From Pseudomaricurvus sp033283175 (lineage in GTDB: Bacteria; Pseudomonadota; Gammaproteobacteria; Pseudomonadales; Cellvibrionaceae): 64,000 nt of DNA. A program made the position numbers and the translations under genes. The stretch lies in assembly GCA_033283175.1 (NCBI GenBank), contig JAWMQM010000001.1:310001-374000 (forward strand). The letters are read 5' to 3'. This document shows, piece after piece, positions 16,800 to 25,588 of the stretch (its first letter is position 1; the number at the start of each line of letters is the position of its first letter). The notes under the pieces were generated by a model. The model had not been told where the DNA came from, did not search any database, and saw only the letters and a list, made by a program, of their open reading frames with translations.

Positions 16800-16917
16800 C
16801 GCCACCTGCAAGCCGCCGGTGAGCGCGGGGCGATTCTAGCACAGGCGCGACATTCAACGCCAGAGCCCCCCGCCAAGTTTGCGACCACTCACAAGCCAAA
16901 GACCACTGGCGCATATA

Positions 16918-17820
16918 TCAGAGCTGGGTGAGCCAGGCTTCCAGCTCATCCTCCAGCCGTACATGCAACAGCGTGATACCGCCATCCACCGCTTCCACGT
17001 AGGCCTCAATAATCTCCGAACCCAGAGTAAACAACTGCCGCGCATCCGCCTTGCCGCAGTCGCCATGAAGGATGTCCTTCTTGATGGTATTGAGGAAAAA
17101 CGCCAGTTTCAGTTCATAGTTCCTGAGCTCGGTCAGGGAGCGCCAGTTGCTCTTCAGGTTGCCATCGAGGGTGTCGATCTGCTGCATCAGCTCACGATTC
17201 TGGCGCTCGGCACACTGCAGCCAGTACTGCAGCTTCTTGTCATGCTCGGCATCACATTCGTTCACAACCGCCGCGTGGGTGGCCAGACCGCGGATGCGGG
17301 CCAGCTGTTCGATCTGCTCCGGCATGCGGCGGCATACCAGCGGCAGGATGTCGTCCTCTTTATACAGCTCCTGCTGCAGCAGCCCGGCGGCCACCTGCAG
17401 GGGCTCCTCCAGGCGACGACCCAGCGCCACGTCCACCTGCAGTAACTGCTCAATAAGGAAGGAGTGGTATTCGAAATTTTCCAGCAGGGCATCGCCTTCC
17501 CAGTCATGGGTCACGGTGTTCCAGCCGTGCTGGATATTCTGCTGCTCCCGGGTGGAGATCAGGGACTCAAAGTCATCGACACTGCTGCGCAGCACCAGCA
17601 GTCGCTTGGCCACCTGCGCCTGCACCTGGTGCACGTCTTCCATAAACAGGCCATCACCGGCCAGGTGTGCCAGACTGACCCCCCGGTGCCGCTGAATGGC
17701 ACTGATCAGACGGTTGAGCTGCCGCATCAACACCAGTACTGAACGCCGCTCCCGATAGGTTCGGGTCATGGCCTCCAGTTGTAATTTTTCGTGATTCTCG
17801 ACCACAGCCTTTGCTTCCAT
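16918..17820 (-). CDS. Soluble all-helical protein resembling a NIT (nitrate/nitrite-sensing) domain
   Basis: A 300-residue, predicted all-alpha protein without signal or membrane helices. An early LNRLISAIQRHRGVSLAHL and a later IEQLARIRGLATHAAVVNE each carry the Q/E-x-x-RG pattern of the two halves of a NIT-type sensory domain. The intervening helices are amphipathic. NIT domains normally sit on receptors; here there is no output domain. The assignment is by pattern only. ATG 17820 was chosen because AAGG precedes it and the upstream 56 codons are Arg/Gly-rich and look non-coding. Confidence 0.6.
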   Translation of the reverse strand: MEAKAVVENHEKLQLEAMTRTYRERRSVLVLMRQLNRLISAIQRHRGVSLAHLAGDGLFMEDVHQVQAQVAKRLLVLRSSVDDFESLISTREQQNIQHGWNTVTHDWEGDALLENFEYHSFLIEQLLQVDVALGRRLEEPLQVAAGLLQQELYKEDDILPLVCRRMPEQIEQLARIRGLATHAAVVNECDAEHDKKLQYWLQCAERQNRELMQQIDTLDGNLKSNWRSLTELRNYELKLAFFLNTIKKDILHGDCGKADARQLFTLGSEIIEAYVEAVDGGITLLHVRLEDELEAWLTQL

Positions 17821-18015
17821 CAATGCCTTGCTACCTCTGTTGTCACTCACCCAGAAGCCCCTCAGCAAAGCTCGTGCCAGTAACCTCCCGCCTCTGCCCC
17901 TGCCCCCCGATATGGCAGTAGCGCGCCTGCGCCCCGGCCCCGATGCCGTTGCCACAGCTTCCAGCCGGACAAAGGTTGGGCACACCACCCCACTTTGGCA
18001 CCAACATGGTGCGCA

Positions 18016-18888
18016 CTAGCCGTATCGCCAGCGATAGGTGAGCCACCCCAGCCATTCATGGCACGCATAGTAACTATTGGTCAGTGCCGAGGCGCTGGGC
18101 AGCCACTCCAGCCAGGGGTTGAGGGAGCCACTGTTGGCGCCCGGATACCCGACGCCGGCCGGGATCACCTCCAACCCCTGCTGGCGAAACGACCATGCCG
18201 CCCTCGGCATATGCCAGCTGTGGGTCACCAGCAGGATGCGGCTGACCCCCTGGCTGCGCAGCAATTGCGCAGTGTTGACCGCATTTTCCCAGGTAGTACG
18301 GCTGCCATCCTCCTGCCACACCTCGCCGCCGCCCCACTCCTGCTGCACAATAGTGGCCATCACCTGCGCCTCGCTCTGCGCCATGGCGCTGTATACCCGC
18401 CCGCCCGTCACCAACAGCGGCAACCCGCTGCGACGCTGTAACAACGCACCATAACGCAGGCGCTCCAGCGAGATGGCCTTGAGGGCGGGCGCGCCGCCGA
18501 ACTCACCGGCGCTGTTTCTCTGCCCCCCGCCCAAAACCACTATCGCCTGAACATCGTCGGCTTCATCCACTTCCACCTTCGACAGCGGGGGGTATTGGTC
18601 CCACAGCTGCTGCAACAGGAAACCGGCAAACTGTGGCGTAGCCAGCAACCACAAGCCCAATAGCGACGAGACCAACAGGGTCACACCCAGCCGGCGCCAG
18701 CGCCACAACAGCAACAGGCCAACAAGTGCCAGCAGAAACAGCGATGCCGGCGGCAGAATCAGGGTTTTCAGGAGATAGTGTAGCTGCACGTTGACTGGCT
18801 TCCTGGCACGTAAATAGGTCATCCCAAACGACCCCCATAGTGCCACCGCCAGCACTGCTCCGGCAAACGCCGCGACCGGTGGGCGCAT
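18016..18888 (-). CDS. YdcF/ElyC family membrane protein (DUF218)
   Basis: A 290-residue inner-membrane protein. Hydrophobic helices near residues 8-25, 38-60 and 66-84 precede a cytosolic-type DUF218 domain with AIVVLGGGQRN, ERLRYGALL, GLPLLVTGG, the segment SRTTWENAVNTAQLL and ILLVTHSWHMPRA. Family members such as ElyC affect peptidoglycan and enterobacterial antigen lipid-carrier metabolism; the biochemical activity is not settled. ATG 18888 follows GAGAAAG; ATG 18822 would drop the first hydrophobic segment. It is divergent from leuS. Confidence 0.82.
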   Translation of the reverse strand: MRPPVAAFAGAVLAVALWGSFGMTYLRARKPVNVQLHYLLKTLILPPASLFLLALVGLLLLWRWRRLGVTLLVSSLLGLWLLATPQFAGFLLQQLWDQYPPLSKVEVDEADDVQAIVVLGGGQRNSAGEFGGAPALKAISLERLRYGALLQRRSGLPLLVTGGRVYSAMAQSEAQVMATIVQQEWGGGEVWQEDGSRTTWENAVNTAQLLRSQGVSRILLVTHSWHMPRAAWSFRQQGLEVIPAGVGYPGANSGSLNPWLEWLPSASALTNSYYACHEWLGWLTYRWRYG

Positions 18889-18910
18889 CGCTTTCTCGCG
18901 GCGCAACCCC

Positions 18911-18916
18911 TATAAT
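18911..18916 (+). promoter_or_regulatory. Likely -10 element for leuS
   Basis: Perfect TATAAT 90 bases before the leuS start, in the divergent region with the YdcF-like gene. The -35 position is weak (TCGCTT). Confidence 0.4.
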
Positions 18917-19006
18917 GTGCGGCTTTGCGGGCCCCGGGCCCGGCAGCCAGATTAGCCCCCGCGCGGCGCCCTTGTGCGCTGTGCCACTGACAGGTCCACG
19001 GAGACT

Positions 19007-21631
19007 ATGGAAGAGCAATACCAGCCATCGGTCATTGAAGCCCAGGCGCAACAGCACTGGGACCAGAACAACACCTTTGCCGTCAGCGAAGACGCACAGC
19101 GGGAGAAGTTTTACTGCCTCGCCATGTTCCCCTACCCCAGCGGCAAGCTGCACATGGGGCATGTGCGCAACTACACCATCACCGATGTGATTGCCCGCTA
19201 CCAGCGCATGCAGGGCAAGAACGTGCTGCACCCCATGGGTTGGGACGCCTTCGGCCTGCCGGCAGAAAACGCCGCTATCCAGCACAAAACCGCCCCGGCC
19301 AACTGGACCTACAGCAACGTTGAGTACATGAAGGGCCAGCTGAAAAGCCTCGGCTTCGGTTTTGACTGGAGCCGCGAACTGGCTACCTGCCAGCCCGATT
19401 ACTACAAGTGGGAGCAGTGGTTCTTTACCCGCCTGTACGAGAAAGGCCTGGTCTACAAGAAGATGGCCACCGTCAACTGGGATCCGGTGGACCAGACCGT
19501 GCTGGCCAACGAGCAGGTGATCGACGGTCGCGGCTGGCGCTCCGGTGCGCTGGTGGAGCGCAAGGAGATCCCGCAGTGGTTTATCAAGATCACCGACTAC
19601 GCCAACGAACTGCTGGTGAGCCTGGACCAGCTGCCCGACTGGCCGGAGCAGGTCAAAACCATGCAGAAAAACTGGATTGGCAAATCCAGGGGCGTGGAGA
19701 TGACCTTCGACCTCACCACCGAGGTGGCCGGCCACAACAGTTTTGATGTCTACACCACCCGCCCCGACACCCTGATGGGCGTCACCTATGTGAGCCTCGC
19801 GGCCGAACACCCTATCTCCCTGGCTCTGGCGGCCGGGAATGCCGAACTGGCCGCGTTTATCCAGGAGTGCAAGACCAACTCGGTGGCCGAGGCCGATATG
19901 GCCACCATGGAAAAGAAAGGCATGGACACCGGCCTGCGCGCCAAACACCCGCTTACCGGTGCCGAAGTGCCGGTATGGGTCGCCAACTATGTGCTGATGG
20001 ATTACGGCTCAGGTGCTGTCATGGCAGTACCCGCTCACGACGAGCGCGACTTTGCCTTCGCCAGCAAATATAACCTGCCTATCCAGCAGGTCATCGCCAG
20101 CACCGACAAGAAAGACGATGCCTTTGACACCGGCGCCTGGCAGGAGTGGTACGGCCGCAAGACGGACATCCAGCTGGTCAACTCCGGTGCCGGTTTTGAA
20201 CACCTGGACGGCCTCAACTTCAAGAAAGCCTTCGACGCCATTGCCAGGGCCCTGCAGGATGCCGGCAAGGGCTCGGTGAAGACCAACTTCCGCCTGCGCG
20301 ACTGGGGCGTCTCCCGCCAGCGCTACTGGGGCGCCCCCATCCCCATGCTCAACCTGCCCGAGGGCGGCGAGATTCCCGTACCGGCCGAACGCCTGCCGGT
20401 GCTGCTGCCGGAAGATGTGGTCATGGACGGCACCAGCAGCCCCATCAAGTCCGATCCGGAGTGGCGCAAGGCCGACTGGTACGCCGCCGGCGCCGAGCAC
20501 GAGACCGACACCTTCGACACCTTTATGGAGTCCAGCTGGTACTACGCCCGCTACACCTGCCCCGACTTTGAACAGGGCATGCTGGATCCGGAGCGCGCCA
20601 ACTACTGGCTGCCGGTGGATCAGTATGTAGGCGGTATCGAACACGCCATCCTGCACCTGCTCTACGCCCGCTTCTTCCACAAGCTGATGCGCGACGAAGG
20701 CCTGGTCTCCAGCGACGAACCCTTCAAGCGCCTGCTGTGCCAGGGCATGGTACTGGCCGACTCCTTCTTCAAACAGAACGACGACGGCAGCAAAACCTGG
20801 TTCAACCCGGCGGATGTGCAGCTGGAGAAGGACGACAAGGGCAAGGTGGTCAAGGCGACCCACCCTGACGCCGGCGAACTGCAGATGGGCGGCATGACCA
20901 AGATGTCCAAGTCGAAAAACAACGGTATCGACCCACAGACCGCCGTGGATCAGTACGGCGCCGACACCGTGCGCCTGTTCACCATGTTCGCGGCACCGCC
21001 GGAGCAGACCCTGGAGTGGAGCGACTCCGGCGTGGAAGGCGCCAGCCGTTTCCTGCGCCGCCTGTGGAAGACCGTGCAGGGCCACCTGCTGGCCGGCCAG
21101 CCAGGCGTGCTGAATGCAGACGCGCTCAACGACGCCCAGCGCGACCTGCGCCGCAAGGCCCACGAGACCATCGCCAAGGTGAGCGACGACTACGGCCGTC
21201 GCCAGACCTTCAACACCGCCGTGGCGGCGGTGATGGAACTGCTGAACGACATCACCCGCGGTGCCGACCGTGAATCCGTCCAGGGACTGGCGGTGGAGCG
21301 CGAAGCGCTGCAGGCTGCCATCCTGCTGCTGGCCCCGATCGTGCCCCACATTGCCCACAGCCTGTGGCAGGAGCTGGGTAACGGCGACAGCGTGGTGGAC
21401 GCCGGCTGGCCACAGGTGGACGAAGCCGCGCTGGTGAAAACCTCCATTGAGATGGTGGTACAGATCAATGGTAAGGTACGGGCCAAACTCGAAGTGGCAG
21501 CCGACGCCGACGAGGAGAGCATCATGGCCATCGCCAAAGCCAACGAGAACGTGCAGAAGTTCATCGAGGGCAAGGAGATCAAGATGTGCAAGGTGGTTCC
21601 TGGCAAGCTGGTCACCTTTGCGGTGAAATAA
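19007..21631 (+). CDS. leuS: Leucyl-tRNA synthetase
   Basis: A class I synthetase of 874 residues that charges tRNALeu. The HIGH signature is present as HMGH in PYPSGKLHMGH, and KMSKS as TKMSKSKNNG. A CP1 editing domain with the TTRPDT segment is inserted between them. ATG 19007 follows GGAG and gives the usual MEEQY start. It is followed after 40 bases by lptE and holA, the standard leuS-lptE-holA order. Confidence 0.98.
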   Translation: MEEQYQPSVIEAQAQQHWDQNNTFAVSEDAQREKFYCLAMFPYPSGKLHMGHVRNYTITDVIARYQRMQGKNVLHPMGWDAFGLPAENAAIQHKTAPANWTYSNVEYMKGQLKSLGFGFDWSRELATCQPDYYKWEQWFFTRLYEKGLVYKKMATVNWDPVDQTVLANEQVIDGRGWRSGALVERKEIPQWFIKITDYANELLVSLDQLPDWPEQVKTMQKNWIGKSRGVEMTFDLTTEVAGHNSFDVYTTRPDTLMGVTYVSLAAEHPISLALAAGNAELAAFIQECKTNSVAEADMATMEKKGMDTGLRAKHPLTGAEVPVWVANYVLMDYGSGAVMAVPAHDERDFAFASKYNLPIQQVIASTDKKDDAFDTGAWQEWYGRKTDIQLVNSGAGFEHLDGLNFKKAFDAIARALQDAGKGSVKTNFRLRDWGVSRQRYWGAPIPMLNLPEGGEIPVPAERLPVLLPEDVVMDGTSSPIKSDPEWRKADWYAAGAEHETDTFDTFMESSWYYARYTCPDFEQGMLDPERANYWLPVDQYVGGIEHAILHLLYARFFHKLMRDEGLVSSDEPFKRLLCQGMVLADSFFKQNDDGSKTWFNPADVQLEKDDKGKVVKATHPDAGELQMGGMTKMSKSKNNGIDPQTAVDQYGADTVRLFTMFAAPPEQTLEWSDSGVEGASRFLRRLWKTVQGHLLAGQPGVLNADALNDAQRDLRRKAHETIAKVSDDYGRRQTFNTAVAAVMELLNDITRGADRESVQGLAVEREALQAAILLLAPIVPHIAHSLWQELGNGDSVVDAGWPQVDEAALVKTSIEMVVQINGKVRAKLEVAADADEESIMAIAKANENVQKFIEGKEIKMCKVVPGKLVTFAVK

Positions 21632-21671
21632 CGGCCAACCCACTCTACCCAGCGGAATTTAGGGACACTCT

Positions 21672-22208
21672 ATGAAACAGCTGATCGCCGCCTCCTGCCT
21701 GCTACTGGGCGCCTGCCTGGTGAGCGCCTGTGGCTGGCACCTGCGCGGCAGTATCGGCGCAGACCTGGCCATCGACAGCGTGTACGTCAAGGCTGACAAC
21801 CAGCACGGCGAACTCGCCTCGGAATTACGGCGGGCACTGGCGGCCAACAAGGTCAGTGTCAGCCAGGACGCCGGCAGCGCCCAATACCAGATCAGCCTTA
21901 GCAAGGAGCGGCGCGATCGCCGCGTGGTATCGGTGGGCAATGAGGCACTGGCGTCCGAGTATGAGCTGACCCTGAGCGTCAACTACCTGCTCACCGATCG
22001 CGCCGGTATGGTACTGGCCCCCACATCGGAAGCCCTGGCCCTGCGCTCCTACAACTTCGACCGCAACGCGGTGGTCGCCATCGCCGAAGAAGAGAAACTG
22101 ATTGAGCGCGAGCTGCGCGCCAACCTGATCCAGCAAATCATCCGCCGGCTGCAGTTTGTCAGCCAGGCCGCTGCAGCAGTAGGCGAAGATGGCCAAGCTG
22201 CGCCCTGA
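21672..22208 (+). CDS. lptE: LPS-assembly lipoprotein LptE
   Basis: The 178-residue outer-membrane lipoprotein plugs the LptD barrel during LPS insertion. The signal ends LVSAC, with Cys20 lipidated, followed by GWHLRG, the typical LptE start. DRRVVSVG and the EYELTLSVNYLL strand are also family features. It overlaps holA by 20 bases. Confidence 0.92.
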   Translation: MKQLIAASCLLLGACLVSACGWHLRGSIGADLAIDSVYVKADNQHGELASELRRALAANKVSVSQDAGSAQYQISLSKERRDRRVVSVGNEALASEYELTLSVNYLLTDRAGMVLAPTSEALALRSYNFDRNAVVAIAEEEKLIERELRANLIQQIIRRLQFVSQAAAAVGEDGQAAP

Positions 22209-23241
22209 CCAGCTCGGCGCTGCGCTGAAGCGCCAGCTGGCACCGGTCTACCTGGTGTGCGGTGACGAGCCGCTGCTGGCCCAGGAGACCTGCGACCAGA
22301 TCCGCCAGCAGGCCCGCGCCAACGGCTTCAGTGAGCGCGAGCTCTATCACGCCGACGCCGGCTTTGACTGGGAAGGCCTGCTCACCGCAGCCAATAGCCT
22401 GTCCCTGTTTGCCGAACGCAAAATCCTCGAACTGCGGATCGACAACGGCAAGCCCGGCGACAAAGGCAGCAAGGCCCTGCTGGAGTACTGCAACAACCCC
22501 TCCGACGACAACCTGATGCTGGTAGTGACGCCCAAACTGGACGGCAGCGCCCAGCGCAGCAAGTGGTTCAAGGCTATCGAGAGTTGCGGCGATATCGTAC
22601 AGATCTGGCCCATCGCCGGCCCCCAACTGCCACGCTGGATAGAGCAGCGCATCCAGCAGGCCGGCCTGCGCGCTGACCGCCACGCGGTGGAGTTGCTGGC
22701 CGCGCGCACAGAAGGCAACCTGCTGGCAGCCGTGCAGGAGATCGAAAAGCTCAAACTGCTGGCCACCGATAACTTCATCACCGCCGAGACCGTTGCCGGC
22801 AGCGTGGCAGACAGCGCCCGCTACGACGTGTTCTCCCTGATTGATCGCGCCCTGCACGGCGATGCCCGTGGCGCCGTGCGCACCCTGCAGGGGTTGCGTG
22901 GCGAAGGCACCGACGCCACGGTTATTCTCTGGGCCCTGGCACGGGAGATCCGCACCCTCAACCAGATCCTGCTGCAACAGCAGCAGGGCCAGCCGTTTGA
23001 TCGCGCCGCCCAGTCACAGGGCGTATGGGACAAACGCAAACCTCTGGTGCGCGGCGCCCTGCAACGACTGCGACTGCCCCAGCTCAACACCCTCCTGCGC
23101 AAGGCCAACGCCATCGACAAGTCCATCAAAGGGCTGCGCGATGCCGACCCCTGGGACGAACTGATGGACCTGACCCTCAACCTGAGCGGCACCTTCAGTC
23201 TCGCACCCGCCTCACAGAAGCTGGCACTTTCCCTGCAGTAA
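22189..23241 (+). CDS. holA: DNA polymerase III delta subunit
   Basis: A clamp-loader subunit of 350 residues that opens the beta sliding clamp. The N-terminal RPDQLGAALKRQLAPVYLVCGDEPLL and the central AEGNLLAAVQEIEKLKLL-type segment (here RTEGNLLAAVQEIEK) are characteristic, as is the C-terminal collar helix region. ATG 22189 lies inside lptE, indicating coupling. Confidence 0.95.
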   Translation: MAKLRPDQLGAALKRQLAPVYLVCGDEPLLAQETCDQIRQQARANGFSERELYHADAGFDWEGLLTAANSLSLFAERKILELRIDNGKPGDKGSKALLEYCNNPSDDNLMLVVTPKLDGSAQRSKWFKAIESCGDIVQIWPIAGPQLPRWIEQRIQQAGLRADRHAVELLAARTEGNLLAAVQEIEKLKLLATDNFITAETVAGSVADSARYDVFSLIDRALHGDARGAVRTLQGLRGEGTDATVILWALAREIRTLNQILLQQQQGQPFDRAAQSQGVWDKRKPLVRGALQRLRLPQLNTLLRKANAIDKSIKGLRDADPWDELMDLTLNLSGTFSLAPASQKLALSLQ

Positions 23242-23342
23242 CCCGCCCCCTTTCGGAGCATAAGCACACAGGGTTTCACCCGTGTCTGCTTCAGGCGCTA
23301 CAATTACCGGGTTGAACACCATTAACCCCGCAAGGAGCCCCC

Positions 23343-24311
23343 ATGTCACACGTATTTGAGGATAATGCCGAGAGCATCGGCAACACACCGCTGGTTCGGG
23401 TTCGCCACCTGACCGACAAGAATGTCTACGCCAAGCTGGAATCCCGCAATCCCGCCTTCTCCGTCAAGTGCCGTATCGGCGCCAACATGATCTGGGACGC
23501 GGAGCAGCGCGGGCTGCTGAAGCCCGGCATGAAAGTGGTGGAACCCACCAGCGGCAATACCGGGATTGCGCTGGCCTTCGTCTGTGCCGCTCGCGGTTAC
23601 AAACTCACCCTCACCATGCCCAGCACCATGAGCCTGGAACGCCGCCAGCTGATCAAGGCGCTGGGGGCCAACCTGGAACTGACCCCCGGCGAGCTGGGCA
23701 TCAAGGCGGCCATTGCCAAAGCGGAAGAGCTGGTGGCAGCGGATCCGGACAACACCTTTATGCCGCGGCAGTTTGAAAATCCCGCCAACCCGGCGATCCA
23801 TGAAAAAACCACCGGCCCGGAAATCTACAAGGACCTGGACGGCAAGGTGGGCGTGCTGGTTGCAGGCGTCGGCACCGGCGGCACCATCTCCGGCACCGGT
23901 CGCTACCTGAAGCAGACCGCCGGACTGAATGTGAAAGTTGTGGCGGTTGAACCCGAGTCTTCACCACTGATCCGCCAGACCCTGGCCGGTGAAGAATTGA
24001 CCCACAGCCCCCACAAGATCCAGGGTATCGGCGCCGGCTTTGTGCCCAAAAACCTGGACCTTTCCATCATCGACGGCACGGAGCAGATCAGCAACGAGGA
24101 CGCCATGGCCACCGCTCACCGACTGATGCGCGAAGAGGGTATTCTGGCCGGCATCTCCAGCGGGGCCGCCATGTGCGCTGCACTGCGTCAGGCCGAGCTG
24201 CCGGAAAATGAAGGCAAGAATATTGTTGTGATTCTGCCGGACTCCGGCGAACGCTACCTCTCCAGCCCGCTGTTTGCAGGGGAGTTTGGCGAGAAGGAAT
24301 TGCAGCAGTAG
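23343..24311 (+). CDS. cysK: Cysteine synthase A (O-acetylserine sulfhydrylase)
   Basis: The 322-residue PLP enzyme makes cysteine from O-acetylserine and sulfide. The PLP lysine is Lys42 in FSVKCRIG, the substrate loop is PTSGNTG and the phosphate-binding loop is GTGGTISG. ILPDSGERYLS near the end is diagnostic. A candidate promoter with TACAAT at 23299-23304 lies upstream. The gene is monocistronic and convergent with sspB. Confidence 0.96.
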   Translation: MSHVFEDNAESIGNTPLVRVRHLTDKNVYAKLESRNPAFSVKCRIGANMIWDAEQRGLLKPGMKVVEPTSGNTGIALAFVCAARGYKLTLTMPSTMSLERRQLIKALGANLELTPGELGIKAAIAKAEELVAADPDNTFMPRQFENPANPAIHEKTTGPEIYKDLDGKVGVLVAGVGTGGTISGTGRYLKQTAGLNVKVVAVEPESSPLIRQTLAGEELTHSPHKIQGIGAGFVPKNLDLSIIDGTEQISNEDAMATAHRLMREEGILAGISSGAAMCAALRQAELPENEGKNIVVILPDSGERYLSSPLFAGEFGEKELQQ

Positions 24312-24332
24312 AAGTGCAGGAGCTAGGAGCTG

Positions 24333-24358
24333 CAGGATTGTACCCCCCTGCTTTTCCT
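24333..24358 (+). terminator. Possible cysK terminator
   Basis: Short stem GCAGG/CCTGC with a 10-base loop followed by TTTTCC. The stem is weak, so this is only a candidate. Confidence 0.35.
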
Positions 24359-24409
24359 AGTGCCCAATAGCGAAGCGACCTAGAACCTGGTAACGCAGCG
24401 CCCTGCCTT

Positions 24410-24823
24410 TTACTTAACCACTTTCAGACTTGGGCGCTTGCCGCCCGATTTTGCTTCCGGGTCAGTGCCATCGGTTTCCGGGTCGGATGGATCCGGGTCC
24501 GGGTGTGGCTCCGGCTCGAAGATCATGCCCTGGCCGTTCTCGCGGGCGTAGATCCCCAGTACACCACTGCAAGGCACAAAGATATCGGTAGGAATGCCGC
24601 CAAAGCGGGCATTGAAGGCCACCGAACCGTTTTCTATGACCAGCCCCATGATCGCGCTGGGCGCGATATTGAGAACGATCTGGCCATCTTTGTTCACATA
24701 CTGCAGGGGCACTTTCACGCCCGGGGCGTGAGCGTCAACCAGCAGGTAAGGCGTGCAGCTGTTGTCGATGATCCAATCGTACAGCGCGCGGATCATGTAG
24801 GGGCGACTGGACGTCATACCCAT
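24410..24823 (-). CDS. sspB: SspB, ClpXP specificity-enhancing factor
   Basis: A 137-residue adaptor that binds ssrA-tagged proteins and delivers them to ClpXP. The substrate-binding domain (MIRALYDWIIDN, TPYLLVD, VNKDGQIVLNIAPSA) is followed by an acidic Pro/Asp-rich linker. The C-terminal RPSLKVVK is the ClpX-docking (XB) motif. The start follows AGGGAG. It lies 42 bases after sspA in the same direction and is presumably co-transcribed. Confidence 0.96.
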   Translation of the reverse strand: MGMTSSRPYMIRALYDWIIDNSCTPYLLVDAHAPGVKVPLQYVNKDGQIVLNIAPSAIMGLVIENGSVAFNARFGGIPTDIFVPCSGVLGIYARENGQGMIFEPEPHPDPDPSDPETDGTDPEAKSGGKRPSLKVVK

Positions 24824-24865
24824 GGGCAGTACTCCCTGATGCGGCTCATAACAGCGATGCGCCCC

Positions 24866-25498
24866 TTACAGGCGCATCTCTTTTTCCATCTCAGTGAGAC
24901 TTTCCTGGAAAGATTCACGGGCAAACAGACGGTCCATGTAATCCTGCAGCGGCTTGGCCTGCTTGGTTTTCGGCAGTTCAATCTCCATCACCTGCAGACG
25001 CCACAGAATCGGTGCCAGGCAGCAGTCAACGATGGTGAACTCTTCGCTCATAAAGAATGGCAGCTCGGAGAAGATCGGCGCGATAGTCAGCAGGCTGTCC
25101 TTCAGCTCCTTGCGCGCCTTGGCGGCCGCTTCCTTGTTCTTGCCACCGAGAATGATGTCCACCAGTGGACTCCAGTCCTTCTCGATACGGTGCATCCACA
25201 GACGACTCTGGGCTCGGGCTACCGGGTAGACTGGCAGCAGTGGCGGGTGCGGGAAGCGCTCGTCCAGATACTCCATCATCACCTTGGTTTCGTAAAGCGA
25301 CAGCTCACGATCCACCAGAGTCGGCAGCGCATTGTAGGGATTCAGTTCAGCCAGCTCTTCAGGCTTGTTTTTGGGGTCAACATCAATGATGTCGACAGAT
25401 ACACCCTTCTCTGCCAATACGATGCGCACACGGTGGCTATAGTGATCTGCAGCATCGGAAAAGTAGGTCATGGAAGAACGCTTGGCCACAACGCCCAT
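24866..25498 (-). CDS. sspA: SspA, stringent starvation protein A
   Basis: A 210-residue, RNA polymerase-associated protein with a glutathione S-transferase fold that reprograms transcription in stationary phase. The N-terminal RSSMTYFSDAADHYSHRVRIVLAEKG and NPYNALPTLVDREL are typical; the family lacks GST activity. ATG 25498 was chosen because GAGGTGAG precedes it and the extra upstream codons are not conserved in type. It follows the bc1 genes, as in other gammaproteobacteria. Confidence 0.96.
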   Translation of the reverse strand: MGVVAKRSSMTYFSDAADHYSHRVRIVLAEKGVSVDIIDVDPKNKPEELAELNPYNALPTLVDRELSLYETKVMMEYLDERFPHPPLLPVYPVARAQSRLWMHRIEKDWSPLVDIILGGKNKEAAAKARKELKDSLLTIAPIFSELPFFMSEEFTIVDCCLAPILWRLQVMEIELPKTKQAKPLQDYMDRLFARESFQESLTEMEKEMRL

Positions 25499-25588
25499 TA
25501 GGCTCACCTCAATCTCTGGAAAATTAAAACACAAACGGGCGGGGTGCTTTTTCAAGCAGCCCGCCCGGAAAAACTGTTGTACCGCGTC

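Noticed and set aside
20009..21643. 544-residue open frame antisense to leuS
   Set aside because: It is fully overlapped by leuS, which has all synthetase motifs. The antisense product shows only His/Gly/Val-rich shadow composition typical of GC-rich coding DNA.
24312..24409. Repetitive AGGAGCT/GCTAGGAGC sequence after cysK
   Set aside because: Only short imperfect repeats; no sign of a mobile element end or an RNA gene.
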